Part shown: one piece after another, positions 32,446 through 44,767 of the stretch
Layout of the letters: the number at the start of each line of letters is the position of its first letter
Position numbering within the stretch: position 1 is the stretch's first letter
NCBI GenBank assembly: GCA_037976565.1
Contig: CP137671.1
Location: 12,271,669-12,335,668, forward strand
Source of the DNA: Mesocentrotus franciscanus
Lineage: Eukaryota; Echinodermata; Echinoidea; Camarodonta; Strongylocentrotidae
Direction: 5' to 3'
DNA: 64,000 bases
Made by a program: the position numbers and the translations under genes
The notes under the pieces: model-generated
Seen by the model: only the letters and a program-made list of their open reading frames with translations
What the model was told of the DNA's origin: nothing
The model's database searches: none

Positions 32446-33118
32446 AAGTGATTTCAAGTACGGTGTTCGGTGTTGGTGTTGAGAGCGTGGCAAGGATGCT
32501 GAACCGAGCTCCAACACCGACGGTCAGTTTAGTAGGACGATACCGATCACGTTATCGATAGCTCAACACCAGCCTCAACACCGAGTGACGTCCTACTCTA
32601 CAGGCGAAAAGTGTTGCGATAAAAGCATAATCCATTCAGAAATTCCAATAAATTACATCATATCAAATATCAAATGTAAAGTCATATTAGAAAATGAATA
32701 GAGAAAATATCATTTATATTGAAAACCATATATAGCTCCCATGATTTACAGTTGTTTTGACTGGAAAATGGATTTTACCTTGTCTTGATCGTGAGATGCG
32801 TGACAGATGCACGCATAGTTAACTGCGGTATAGTGCAACGCCAACACCAACACCAAACTTGAAATCATGAATTTCCCAATCCCTAGGGGCTGGTGTTGGT
32901 GAATGGGAAAATTACACGTAAATCGTCAACACCAACCGCGATACTCGGTTCATCAGACGACATTCAACACCAGCCCTCAACACAGACTACCGGAAATGCG
33001 TCATATTTTCCGAGGTCAACCTCAACACCAGCATGATTTCAAGTTCGGTGTTGTAGCTGATGTTGGTGTTCTCACAACATCAACACCAGCTTTCAAAACC
33101 GAACTTGAAATCACTCAT
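32446..33118. mobile_element. Inverted-repeat element rich in GGTGTTG
   Basis: AGTGATTTCAAGTACGGTGT at the left is mirrored by ACCGAACTTGAAATCACT at the right. The body carries many GGTGTTG/CAACACC words in both orientations and further inner copies of the end sequence near 32,856 and 33,038. About 670 bp, non-coding. Confidence 0.7.
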
Positions 33119-36100
33119 TGTCTCAGATTTTCTGTGATGTTTTAACCAATCTTTACTCAAGAAAAGGAAAAGGCAAGAATTCGTTTTAGATTTTTGTGTG
33201 AATTCGGTTTATAAAAGATATATGGACTGCTTTAATATTCGAGGCATAGCTGTCAATATATCTATATTATATACCTCATATGCGAATTCTCGGCTTCTAA
33301 TTGGTCAAAACTGCAAGCATGAAATTCGCAACTGAAAACCGGGTAGTATAGCGTAAAGTTAACAATGGATACGCGCGGTGAGACACGCGCAACGATCTTA
33401 GACCGGTAAATTTTTCCTTAACTGTATATATATATTCATTAAACGTTAAAACTCTACATCCTTGGTAATCTCGAAGACATCAGTCTGCCCCTCGACTTTG
33501 TTTCGTGGCATAGTACAGTTTCGAGATCACTTTGGGCAATACTTATGACCGTGCCCCTCGAAGCAGTCAATATTTGATCATATCAATGTATTTCTGTTTG
33601 TATGCATCTGTATAAATTTTATCGAAGACTATGGAACTCTCATAATTTAATGTTTTGTATATATGTAAAATAATATTCTCAAACCAGATGGTTTATATTC
33701 GGGAAATTAATTTGCATTGCACTACCTACATGATCCGATTATCAATTTTAACTGAACAATAATTGTTAATTTGTGATTCGGGGAGGGGCTGTGGTAAGAA
33801 GTTTAGTCGGCAGATGTATCATGTGTATTTCATATCATTGATTGTTCAGATTGTAATTCTGATGGATTATGGTGGAAATCTAAATAAAGCACCTCATCAT
33901 CTGTACACACAAGATGACAATAAACAGTTTCCTGTTTGACCTATTACATCAAGAATGATAGCGAGAGAGAGAGAAAGAGGGAGACAGATAGAAAAAGAAA
34001 GAGAGAAAAGAAAGTAATGGCAAGAGTGAAATAGAGTTAGAGAGAGAGAAAGAAAGGGAAAAGAAATAAACAGAAAGAAAGAAAGAGAACGAGAGGGAGA
34101 CAAAGCTACAACACAGTTCATTGCAACATAATTTATTCGTCTTGTTAGAAACTCAACATGAAATCTATCGTTTGTTGATTTCAACTGCACAGACACTTGA
34201 ACTTGACACCCACGCAGTCGCGGGTAATAGTTGCCAATGATTAACTTCATCGATTAACATTATGTCCCTCCTAAATGCACGTCAAACATATGAACCATAA
34301 AAACAAACTTATGAAAAGGTGTTTTATTTGCATTGTTTATCTAAAATGTTTTGAGACAACACTTCACACTATTTGATACCCGCTATGAAGGCATCAGACA
34401 GAATGCTATTTATCTTTCCACGTTGGGTTCATTCATGTTTTATCAGAACCTGAAAGTAATCTCTTATGAAGTTGATGAAGGATTAAGTCTATTTCATCAA
34501 GGGATTTTTTTTTATATCATAATTATCAAGTTTGTAGGTGATGCTCTAAGTACATTTTTGGTAAAATTTATAATTTTTCCCAACACAACAGTTTCTGGAA
34601 AGGAACATCACGAAGTTAACAATTTGAATTCAATGAATCGCAACTTTTAGTAGGACACAATTTTCTTATTCCTTATCGGATTTCGTTCAAAGTTTTAATG
34701 ATCTAATTATCTAGTTCAAATAAAACCGACTTCAAAGCAGTAAGTCCCTTTTGCACTCTTGAGCAAAGTCAAAGACACTTGGTGGGATTTTAATCCTTCA
34801 GATATCGTGTATGAATTTTACAGTCAAAAGTTCTGAAACTTATTTGTAAGAAATTAAAATCTAGCTCTGCTTTGAATTTTGAATTACGTACGAATACTTT
34901 TCGAGTAAAACAAAAATTAAATATTCAAAATGTATTCGTTGAAAGCCAGTTTCCATTTGCTTCATTTGGTTGGAGGCTCTTCAATACACCACTGGATTCA
35001 TGGAACTTCACGTACTTAGTTCTGCTAACGGGACAACCATCTTTAATTTCAGCATGGACTTTAGTCTTTTAACCGTTCCCTTCTGCTCCATCTCTATCTC
35101 TCTCTCCTCTGTATGAATGTATATATATATATATATATGTGTGTGTGCGTGTGTGTATCCTGGACTCACTTGACTGAAATTTCTAGGTATTGTACATTAC
35201 ATACTATACAGGTGAACGGTTCATGAAGAACAGAGTAAACCTCTACTGTGTATAGTCTGCGGGTTACCATAATTTATAACATAACCTAACGTTGCCCATG
35301 CATAAGCAAGATGAAGAAATGACGTGTGCATTTTGTCACAAATTGGTCACAATTTTTTAATATTTTAATTTAAACAAAATATTTTCCAAAAGTTCACGCA
35401 AAAGCACAATGGCAAAATCACATCCAAACAAGACTTTTATCGGGTTACTGTGACATACTGCAGCACAAACATGTAAGCAGCATCGATCAGACATGTTTTA
35501 TGTAATTAGAAGCCTTATAAGACCTAAAGTATGAAGAACAAGAATATCCACAAAACGCTTCCACATTGAATCCAATGGGAAAATAAATAATTAAATTTAA
35601 ATTGAACCGCGTGGTATGCTGATCATTTGTCAAGTGACGTAAATCCGTTCGTCGGAGAGGGGGACGGGAAAAAATCGCAATCAAGCGCCCACATTTCTCC
35701 CGCGAACACACACACACACACACTGACCTAGAAGCTCACATTCGGTATCCCACATAATGGATAATCAATCTCTATCAGGTGCAGTATTTACTACCACGAC
35801 CAACAAAAAGTGCTCCAATTTTCATAGAAAAAAATAATCGCGCGACTAAAAAAAAAAACGTGGGCAATGTAAAATCTCATGTATGTTTTGAGGACATGTC
35901 ACGCACTAATCTATTATCATATGTTGATACTTTTCCATTTAAACTCAAAAATAGTGTAAAAAGTGTACATTGTCTTAGCAGCATAGTGGATGTATTAGCA
36001 ATTTCAAATAGTTTTTTTTTAGATATTAATTTGTTAATGTATTTGTTGCGTTATTTAGATATTGGGAGTTGAATGTATGTTTCCCGATCACACTATTTAG

Positions 36101-36731
36101 AAAATAATATATAGAAATATTTCTATTAACACAACAAGTCTTAGAAACGTTACGTATCTACACAATAATTATATTAGTGAAATATTTTTTTAAATAATGA
36201 AAGCAAGATTCGACAACGCGATACCAACCCTAATGTTAGTAGGTTAAAAGAAAGAACCATTGGATATCATGATGTACATGAAAATGGTATTGTTGGTGTG
36301 TTGAGGGCGTGAGTAACAATAGCATAGGAGAGATCATCCAGTAGAAGAGTTTTAGGGATTTTGTTTTTCGTTCACAAAGGATGTACATAGCGATTGTTTT
36401 TTGCACTTCCAAGTGACAATGAGTTGTAGGTGAAGGTCGTTACTGCATACAATATCCCGACGCCAATGATAACTTAAAAGCGAGTGGTAGTATTATGTAT
36501 ATTGAATACGTATGTGATGATAGAACACACATACCAATCGACGAGAGCAAATCAAATAACTTACCAGACTTTAAAGAGTGCCATGTCCGATGATTCAAGG
36601 ACATATGCATGTTAACCATACACTTGTTTCGTATGTATTAGTTGAAAGTGGTCCACTGGATTATAATCACGCTGTTCTGTCTGTATCAATTTAAACATGT
36701 GCATTCATATCTGTTCACATATTTTTTTTTT
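33119..36731. other. No gene seen, microsatellites
   Basis: AT-rich. Holds a GA tract (33,960-34,110), TA/TG tract (35,118-35,156) and a CA run (35,706-35,722). Frames at 33,897, 34,351, 34,872, 35,487 and 35,779 lack domains and I do not support them. Confidence 0.5.
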
Positions 36732-37330
36732 TCATAGACGCGGGCGATTCCGAATAAAGCCGAGAATAATTTGTTTGGCTTCCTCGTAAATCATCAAGTA
36801 CACAATCGCTTGTACCCAGGAGTTTGATGCAGCCACACTTTCCAAAATGTTAATCCAGGGTTTTGAAGAGGCCTCAGGGATCATGTAAGAAATACATACA
36901 GGTGTCCATACGACAATGAAGGACCCCGACAGAAACGAAACGATCCTCCAGGAGGAAAACGCATATTCATATCTTCAACCCTTTGCAAATGCCTTCGAGC
37001 GATTCGCAAAAGTTTGATATGGATGACTGCCAACAACACAAGAGTGATGAAAATGGGCACAAGAATAGAAACGGCATTCAAAACTTCAGCCACATTTCTC
37101 TCGAATATGTAAATTTAGAGATGCATTGATCAATTCTGTATTGAACAAATGGTGAACCTGTTACAGGAGACGAACATCCGCTGATCAAGATAATGATAAT
37201 GATGAGAAGGATGACACCTAATGCTACACGTACCCGTCTTGGAGTAACAATCATGTGATAACGCACCGGTCGGTTGATCAGAAGATATAGGTTGAGATTG
37301 AAGCTACAGTACGTGACACGCCATAATCAT
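36732..37330 (-). pseudogene. GPCR pseudogene G1
   Basis: Minus-strand rhodopsin-type fragments in order: FNLNLYLLINRPVRYHMIV (end of TM3 and loop 2), TM4, loop ISGCSSPVTGSPF, TM5 (SILVPIFITLVLLAVIHIKL), TM6 (SFIVVWTPVCISY) and TM7 (WVQAIVYLMIYEEAK), stop at 36,732. At least two frameshifts separate the pieces and TM1-TM2 are not recognisable. It is the only inverted member of the cluster and has the same NLY in place of DRY. Confidence 0.75.
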
Positions 37331-37554
37331 CAACACCGTAAACCGAGAATCACTTTCTGAATCTCTCTCTGTTGGTGGATCATAATCAGAACTATAATGT
37401 TTAAAGAAATACAAAGAAATAAATTCACAAAATATATGCTACTTTCTGGCCTGAAATTTCCGAGTAACGAACCAGTGTCGTTTGTAAGCGCTGTCATATT
37501 GGATTAGTCTACAAGTTCCGTAATCATAGTTTGCTGGTCGTATTCTCACGCTGG

Positions 37555-37928
37555 ACCACAAGACATGCTCGGTCGCCAGTATGGTTTTCCCATTCCTGTC
37601 TTTCGTTGCGCTCTGGTCCGTCATGGCATGCCTTTGCGGTATCAGCTTCAACCTCTATCTCCTAGTCACAAGGCCTCTCCGCTATCACACAATCGTAACA
37701 AGAAAAAGATTCTTCTGTATACTTGCAGGCACTTACTTGGTGATAGTGCTGGCTTGTGGAATCGCGTCTCCGGTCCAAGAATCACCCTTTATTATCCTCC
37801 TCATAAAGCAATGTCAAAGTCAGCTAATGGTGCAAAATTCGGTTGCGAGGATCGCCTTTGCTTATGAAGTTTTCCCTGTATGCGCAACGATATCTTGTAC
37901 AACCGTCATTTATGTCAGGTTACTGTTG
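37555..37928 (+). pseudogene. GPCR pseudogene G2, cut by a Penelope-like element
   Basis: The plus-strand frame covers TCSVASMVFPFLSFVALWS (TM3), ISFNLYLLVTRPLRYHTIV, TM4, loop 2 and TM5 up to CTTVIYVRLLL, and ends where the Penelope-like element begins at about 37,929. No TM6-TM7 remainder was found beyond that element. Confidence 0.8.
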
Positions 37929-38014
37929 TATACCTTCTGATCCCTGGGTTCCGACGATCTCTTCTTGGTATTGTGTACAAAACGTGGGTAACCGTTGAGA
38001 CTCAGGGCACTGTG

Positions 38015-38335
38015 GACACCCGTACCGCACTCTCACCGGAACAACTCACTCAACTCCTCGAGTTTGTCCTTCGATCCACAAATTTTCTGTATAAAGGTTC
38101 ATATTATGAACAGACAGAAGGGGCAGCCATGGGCAGTCCGGTCTCGGCTGTCGTGGCCAACCTATACATGGAGAGTTTCGAAGAAGAAGCGTTGGACACA
38201 TGTCCCCTCTCTTGCATGCCTCGTGTTTGGAAGAGATACGTAGATGACACCTTCATCATAGTTCCCATCTCTGAAACAGATAATCTGCTTGAACACATGA
38301 ACAGCCTCGAACCAACCATCCAGTTCACATCATAG
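38015..38335 (+). pseudogene. Reverse transcriptase of the Penelope-like element, partial
   Basis: LSPEQLTQLLEFVL, YEQTEGAAMGSPVSAVVAN and the YVDDTF catalytic box are intact, but the frame stops at 38,335. The N-terminal half is missing, as in a 5'-truncated insertion. Related sequence continues in other frames to about 38,470 (PTHTDQY). Confidence 0.75.
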
Positions 38336-38469
38336 ATAGAATGTGAAGGGAAGATAGCATTCTTAGACACTTTAGTTCATAGACAAACCATAGGCTCTCT
38401 ACCTCAGTCTATAGGAAGCCTACCCACACAGACCAGTACATAGCGTTTGACTCTCACCATCCCATATCG

Positions 38470-39072
38470 GTGAAGAGAGGTCTAGTGAAATGTCTATTTG
38501 ACAGAGCTTCACGCATAGTGAAAAGTCCAAAACAGCCATGCAAAGAACGGACCCGTGTCCACAGTGCCCTGAGTCTCAACGGTTACCCACGCCGTTTTGT
38601 ACACAATACCAAGAAGAGATCGTCGGAACCCAGGGATCAGAAGGTATACAAGATATTTACAGTCTTGCCGTACATTGATGGTGTCTCCCAACAACTCAAG
38701 CGCCGCCTAGAGAGCCATGGCATTCGAACGGTTTTCAGATCAGATACCACCCTACGTCAACAACTTACACGCCCCAAGGATCCAATTCCTCCACATAGAC
38801 GAGACGGCATTGTGCACAACATCCCTTGCAAAGGATGTGATAGATCCTATATCGGTGAAACTGCCCGTCCGATAAAAGAAAGAATCACTGAGCATAAGAG
38901 GGACGTCAGGCTCCGCCGAACTGACAACTCAGCCGTAGCCGAACATTCTTGGGATAACCAGCATCAACCAGACTGGGACGGGGTTCAGTGCCTTTCCCAG
39001 GAACGGCATTGGTACACACGGAGGGTAAAAGAAGCTATCAATATCCGTCTCAATCCCAATATTAAAATCTAA
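38470..39072 (+). pseudogene. Linker and GIY-YIG endonuclease of the Penelope-like element
   Basis: A 200-codon frame. From about residue 112 comes DGIVHNIPCKGCDRSYIGET and ARPIKERITEHKRDV, the Cys-x2-Cys and GIY-YIG-like endonuclease of Penelope elements, ending in LNPNIKI and stop. This part may retain its reading frame, but the upstream RT is broken. Confidence 0.75.
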
Positions 39073-39634
39073 AAGTCCCTAATAGGGACTTTTAGATTGT
39101 ACACGACGAGAACGTGGACTGCCACGGTGACATCCTTTTAAGGTAATGTGACGTCCTTTTAAGGCACTGCCGGGCACGGGCCAGTGCCTTGAAAGAATGG
39201 CACACGTTGCAGTCCACTACGTCGACGTGCAAATCTAAAAGTCCCTAATTTAAACAGAGACAACGGGATCGATATCCCCGAATTTTGGATGCGTACGATA
39301 CGCCGCCATGACACTCCCCGTCCAGCCGGCCAGCACCGGTCGATTCCAATCAGCAGACGGGCCGAGCCAGCGGCCCGTTGATTGGTTGAGCTCGCTATTG
39401 CTTCCGCCCAGCAGGCGAGCCGAACCAGCGTCCTGCTGATTGGTCGAGCACCGTGTTCGTCGACCATTAGGCCATTTGCATAATTAGCCGAACAAGCGGC
39501 CTGCTGATTGGTCGAGCACCGTGTGCGGCGGCCAATAGGCCTTGTGCGTTATTGTTCCGATTATCGATCGAATTATTGACCGTCGCGCCGGTCCTCCCGT
39601 AGAGTATAAAACACCCTTGCTTACATTAGTTTTT

Positions 39635-39680
39635 ATCACCTGACGAAGTGTTGCAGCGGCGCACGAAACGTCGAGATCTT
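39635..39680 (+). ncRNA. Hammerhead-like motif in the Penelope 3' region
   Basis: CACCTGACGAAGTGTTGC, then CGCACGAAACGTCGAGAT. CUGACGA, GAAA and GUC appear in the expected order, and ATCAC/GAGAT can form a 4-of-5 stem I. Stem II pairs only after an extra A, so it does not meet the strict consensus. Penelope elements are known to carry hammerheads in this position. Confidence 0.35.
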
Positions 39681-39700
39681 TTAGATTCCTTATTGACCAC

Positions 39701-40266
39701 ATTGCGAGACAAACGATTATCACTAGCGATATTATTTTCAATATTAATAATGATACAAATAATACATAAATAATAGAATGTGAAATACAGCCATAGTGCA
39801 TGTAAATTTATTACCGAATTTCCAGGTTTTAACTCTATCTTACATTATTTTGAGGATTTTAATATCCTACGTATGATGTATTTTCATTAGAACATTGTAA
39901 AACCGTACTCGTATCATGATAGCTCTATTATAGTTTAGTCAATATTTCGACAGTAGAAATTAATGATTGACTTATGGTTCCCCATAATTGCGCATTTATT
40001 ACTTCTTTTCGATCAGCTGTCATATTAAACAATAGTTGATAGATGATTTTAATTTGAATTCATCAGCCTTTCATTGCGTCCTAATTTGTAAGTATATCTG
40101 ACATATGATTCCCCTAATATCTAGCGCCGTGTTCTCTTGTAATACTATATGACGCATATAGATGTGCACACATTTACCATCTAGAATTCAAAAGGCCTAG
40201 CTATAAAAAAGCCCCCCCCCCTCCCCCCACTTCGTTAAGGTGAATCAGTAGAAACGCCCACATATA
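39701..40266. other. No gene; poly-C tract
   Basis: AT-rich spacer with a C-run near 40,211-40,227. Confidence 0.5.
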
Positions 40267-40439
40267 CAGTCAAACCTGTCTATAGCGACCGCCCAAGGGA
40301 AACGCAACAAGTGGTCTTTGTAGACAGGTGGTCTTTGTAGGCAGGTTCCTTTAGTGCATGTTTCAATGAGAATCCATTTCTAAGGGAAACAACAAATGTG
40401 GTCTTTGTAGACAGGTGGTCACTAAAGCAGGTTTGACTG
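40267..40439. mobile_element. CAGTCAAACCTG MITE, copy 1
   Basis: CAGTCAAACCTG and CAGGTTTGACTG form the ends, flanked by TA. The interior repeats GTGGTCTTTGTAGACAGG. A second copy is at 60,852-61,042. Confidence 0.85.
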
Positions 40440-40486
40440 TAGCAGATCAATATCTTCTGTTCATTTGTCATTATCGGAATCTATTG

Positions 40487-41028
40487 AGCAAAATTGCCTC
40501 GGGGAATTTAGTGAACGTAACGGCAACGGAAACCCTTGACCCCGAAAGTGCCATCTTTTACATGTTAACTATCGTTCTTTCGGTCATTTCCAATGGACTT
40601 GTATTGTTCGTACGTCGCCATCAGAAGGAGCTCCACGATAACACGCGAGTTCTCTTCCACATCTTGCAAGATCTGACCTGATCTTGAGCATCAGTTGGAG
40701 CAGTTGGAATACGATTTGGTTCTGATTTAAAAGCGAACAAACTTGCACCATCATAAGTAAGGTGTTTTCTTTTGTTACATGGTGTCGATATGGTTTGTAA
40801 TGCTAGCACTTTTCGCCATCAGTTTCAACCTGTACCTTCTGATCACCAAGCCCCTTCGTTATCTTACGATAGTGACCAGGTCCATATTATTTGTCACCCT
40901 GGGATCCGCTGGAGCAACTTCCATACTGGGGATGGAGTTTACCTGCCGATTCCAGAATCGAATGCAACACTGCCGAACCAGAAACGTGCGACCAACAATA
41001 TGAATCAGAGAATCCAAATTAATCCATA
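40487..41028 (+). pseudogene. GPCR pseudogene G3
   Basis: TM1 region (FYMLTIVLSVISNGLVLFV, RRHQKEL), a TM2 fragment (LSISWSSWNTIWF) and TM3 with FAISFNLYLLITKPLRYLTIV occur in different frames with stops between. Sequence after TM4 degrades. An NVT glycosylation sequon precedes TM1. Same NLY feature as its neighbours. Confidence 0.75.
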
Positions 41029-41795
41029 ACAAACACAAATTGGGCGTATTCGAGTGGCTGGCCGGTTAAGCCTGACCATTTTTCATGGTTTGTTGATCTC
41101 TTATCAACTGATAATGAGCAAGACAAATTTACTATCTCGAAGTCGTAACAACTACCAGACTGGGTCTATGGTGAAATCTTTTGCAGCGTTTGTATAACAC
41201 TGTGTGACCCCATGCCAAACACATCCAGTCATACCAACATATTAAACAAATAATATTCTGTACACCAAGTAATAAAATTTAACTTGTTATATGTATTGAA
41301 GAAGAGGCAAGTTGCATAACATTATACACGAAGTGGAATAATTGATACATCATTATAGCCTGATGGTGATGGCTGATGAATTACAAGTCCTATCATGTAT
41401 AGTCGAAAAAAATACTTCGAAATTGCAGCCAATGTTTAAATTAACTTTACGTTTCATGTTTATATTACGCCATCATCTCTTCAGTTGATCTAATCATTGA
41501 AGCTATGACGAATTTTTAGATGAAGAAGAAACTTTTCACAATTACAAACTTTACGAAGAGTTAAAAAGATGTTTTCACTTAGTCTCCTGGTCAACCAATT
41601 CTTCTAGTTCTCAATCCAGCTATATCATGTATACTGGAGTATGTTTTAACAGTTTATCTGTTTATTTTCACATGGTATTTTACATGTATTTTGACATTTT
41701 AGAGCATATACTCTTTGTTTTGAGGAGATACCAATGGTCTCTCACTTGAAAATATTTTTTTTTTAATTCAAGGTGTTACATATTTACTTCTGACT
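41029..41795. other. No gene seen
   Basis: AT-rich spacer within the GPCR cluster. Confidence 0.45.
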
Positions 41796-42430
41796 GGAAT
41801 TGTAATGATATTGTAATCATTATAACTTTTTCTATTTTGTTTTACTGTTCCATCGAGAGGCGATGTCATACATGTTTTGTATTACAATGGATTAACCATG
41901 ATGGTATATTATCTCAGTGCTCGAGTCGACGCTTTCAATATCATTTACGTATTTATCACACCAATACCACCACTCAATATGCTCTCTTTTTTTTAAAGTG
42001 ATCAAGTAATTCTTGATAAATTATAATAACAACGTTCATAATATATTTCTGGCAGGAAATGTAATGATATTGTAATCAGTATCCTGTTTCCTATTTGTTT
42101 TTACTGTATCATCGAATGGCGGTGTCATACATGTTTTATATCATAATGGATAAACCCTGTTGGTTTATTATCTCAGTGCTCGATTCGATGCTATTAATAT
42201 AATTTATGTATCTATCACACCAATACTAGCCCTCAGAATGCTTTTTGTTTTAAGTGAACAAGTAACTCAAGATAAATTATAATAACAATAACGTTCATAA
42301 TGCGCCATCGTTTTAGTAAACTATTCTAACGGAAAATAAAACCTATCCGTCTACTATTTAATCGGTCCGGTCGATGCTTTTAACATCATTAATGCATCTA
42401 ATATAACAATACTACTATTCAGACCGCTAT
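41796..42430. repeat. Tandem repeat of about 256 bp
   Basis: Unit 1 (41,796) and unit 2 (42,052) share GTAATGATATTGTAATCA, GTCATACATGTTTT and TTATCTCAGTGCTCGA. A partial third unit (42,300-42,430) keeps TCGATGCT and CAATACTAC-like pieces. Confidence 0.7.
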
Positions 42431-43038
42431 ATCTATTGATCTTTTGATCGGGCCAGAGACGAATCCATTATTTTCTAAGGGGGCACAGTGCAAGCAAAAT
42501 ATTTGACAAGAAGAATGAAAAGTAAAGTGTTACCACATATTTCTGTGCCTTTCGGGTCGAAAATTGAAGGTCTCCCGGAAAACTTTCAGAAGGTTTGCTA
42601 GACCGACATTTAGGATCATCGTGGGCTGTAAGCCGTGTCCAACATTAGCATATTTTCTTCCTGACATGTCATTTTTTTTTTAATCTGAAAAGGAGATTTT
42701 CAAAAAACTCCTTTGATTTGAATCAGTGAACGTTGAATTTCAAGCATATAGATAATAAAAAGAATAGGGAATGCTTCATCAATTCTTTAATTCAGTATTA
42801 AGATCGGTACTATCCTTTTTAAGATCAAACATTGATTTTAATTAATGCAACAGACGCTGTTCCCAATCCAAATTAGATTAAATATTTGGAAAGGCGGGTC
42901 AATTACATGATCGTGCGTATCTTATATCACAGTGGACTACGCCAATTGGTCCCTGATATCAACGCTTACCTTGATGCTCATAAATGATATATGTGCAATT
43001 CCACTCAGAATTCTCAATTATTGAAGTGCTAATCAAAT
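42431..43038. other. No gene seen
   Basis: Featureless AT-rich sequence. Confidence 0.45.
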
Positions 43039-43286
43039 GAAGAGTTTCATTTCAAAAGGAGCTAAATCCACTTTTGTAACTTCGGAGAAAAGAGGATTTG
43101 TTTACCAGATTTTGTACATGCGTCTATGGAAAAGTGATATTAGAAGGTGCATTTTTTCATATTTGCTCACAAAATTAAGGTAAATACTTTTGTAGAAAAA
43201 CGGGTACTTAAGTGAACAATGTTCTGATATCAATAACTCAATTTTCATCAAAAGTGGATTTAGCTCCTTTTGGAATTAAACTCTTC
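43039..43286. mobile_element. MITE-like element upstream of G4
   Basis: GAGTTTCATTTCAAAAGGAG and onward (38 bp, to 43,076) is mirrored with three mismatches by 43,249-43,286. The 248-bp element ends about 290 bases upstream of the G4 start codon, in its likely promoter. Confidence 0.75.
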
Positions 43287-43575
43287 AAATAGTCAATCAA
43301 TCTGTCCGAAGTTAAATCGCTCAGTATCGTGAACAGATCATGACGTACACAATTACGAGCAATGTCACATTCAGCTTGAGGCGGCACAAACACGAAATTG
43401 AATTCGAACTGCAACACGATACATCGTTCAAGGATTTCGTTAAGATTGGTGTGCTTCTAAATTTCCTCTGACGCTTTCGATTTTTGTTTATGTGAAAGTA
43501 CGCTATCAACAAGTCAACACTCATTTCATTTTGAACAAGACTGTGATAGGATTGCATCAAGCACCGTTCTAAAAC

Positions 43576-44588
43576 ATGGCAACTTCATCATCTGAAGCGG
43601 AAAAGGCGACCGGCAACATCGTAGGACCCCTTCGTGATAATGAAGTTTTGCTGTTGTTCTTTTACGCTGTAACGATTGCACTGTCCGTATGTTTCAACTG
43701 CATCGTACTAGTCGTCATCCATCACCAGAAAGAGCTTCAAGACTACATGAAAATCCTTTACAAAATTCTGGCAACGTCTAACCTTATCTTGAGCATCAGT
43801 TGGAGCATCTGGGGTATCTTATGGCTGTTGTCCGCCAGGGATAGTGATGAACAGACTTGTAGAGTCATTAATATGATGTTTCCTTTCGTATATTACACTT
43901 CGCTTTCATCCGTGATGGTCTGTTTGTGTGGCATCGGTTTAAACCTCTTTCTTCTGGTGACAAAGCCGCTGAGATATCACGCGATCCTCACCAGGAAACG
44001 GTTTCTCTTTTCATTAGCATCCATGTACCTTCTGACCTTCCTGGCGCATGGAATTTATCTTCCTTTTCCCAATTCTCCATTCGAGAGACACATAACTGAA
44101 AATTGCCTCGGTCGTCAAACCCATTCATGGACGTCAATAGTGGACAAATTCTATAACGTTTTTCCTGTATGTGTAACTCTGATCTTCACCACACTGATTT
44201 ACGTTCGTTTGCTCGTTATCGTGCGTCAGAAGATGAAAGCGGTTGCCAATAATTTAACAGCACTGCCAAGAAAGTTGGTGTCGAAGATGGTGGTGATGAT
44301 GGTTGCCAAGTACTTGATCAGCCGCAGAATGGGATCGGTGTAAACACTGATGAAAACCTAGATCGTCCACCACAAGCGCGGTTGAAAGGGTTCAAAACGG
44401 TCATTCTGATAACGGGGTCTTTCTACATCGTGTGGATACCATACATTATTCTCTACACAAGCACAAATGCCTACTACATCCTGGACTGTGTTTCAGAAAG
44501 CAGCACGTGGGTTCAGCCAATAATTTATCTGCTCACCAACCCCGAAGCCAGAAAACTATGCTGGAATTTTTTCCGTTTTAACAAATAG
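43576..44588 (+). CDS. Rhodopsin-type GPCR G4, one frameshift
   Basis: Intronless; ATG at 43,576. TM1 (LLFFYAVTIALSVCFNCIVL), TM2 (LILSISWSIWGILWLL), TM3 (MVCLCGIGLNLFLLV), TM4, loop 2, TM5 (VFPVCVTLIFTTLIYV) read in one frame to 44,343. TM6 (VILITGSFYIVWIPYIILY) and TM7 (TWVQPIIYLLTNPEARK) read in another, ending at 44,588. The change lies in loop 3, about 44,250-44,300. NLF replaces E/DRY and QPIIY replaces NPxxY. The second frame is open back to about 44,260, so one indel or sequencing error explains the break. Probably a lineage-specific chemoreceptor-like family; ligand unknown. Confidence 0.8.
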
Positions 44589-44767
44589 TCGAATAGTGTA
44601 AATATGAAGAAAGAAGAACAGCATGAATGTGATGCGACGCTTTAACCCCACCCCACCCCTCTCCCAATACACACACATACACATAATTATCCCCGAATTT
44701 TTTTCTTACCAAAGAGTATATATCAGCTAATATGTTTCAACAGAGCTCCTTATCATACTACACGAAT

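Larger units (their letters stand above)
37929..39700 (+). mobile_element. Penelope-like element with inverted 5' end
   Basis: Reverse-transcriptase motifs EQTEGAAMGSPVSAVVANLY and WKRYVDDTF are followed by a GIY-YIG-type endonuclease region. The first 91 bases (37,929-38,019) are the reverse complement of 38,555-38,648, a foldback at the 5' junction with only a 3-base length difference. The 3' part has TCTAAAAGTCCCTAAT copies near 39,069 and 39,236 and ends near a hammerhead-like motif. Confidence 0.8.
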
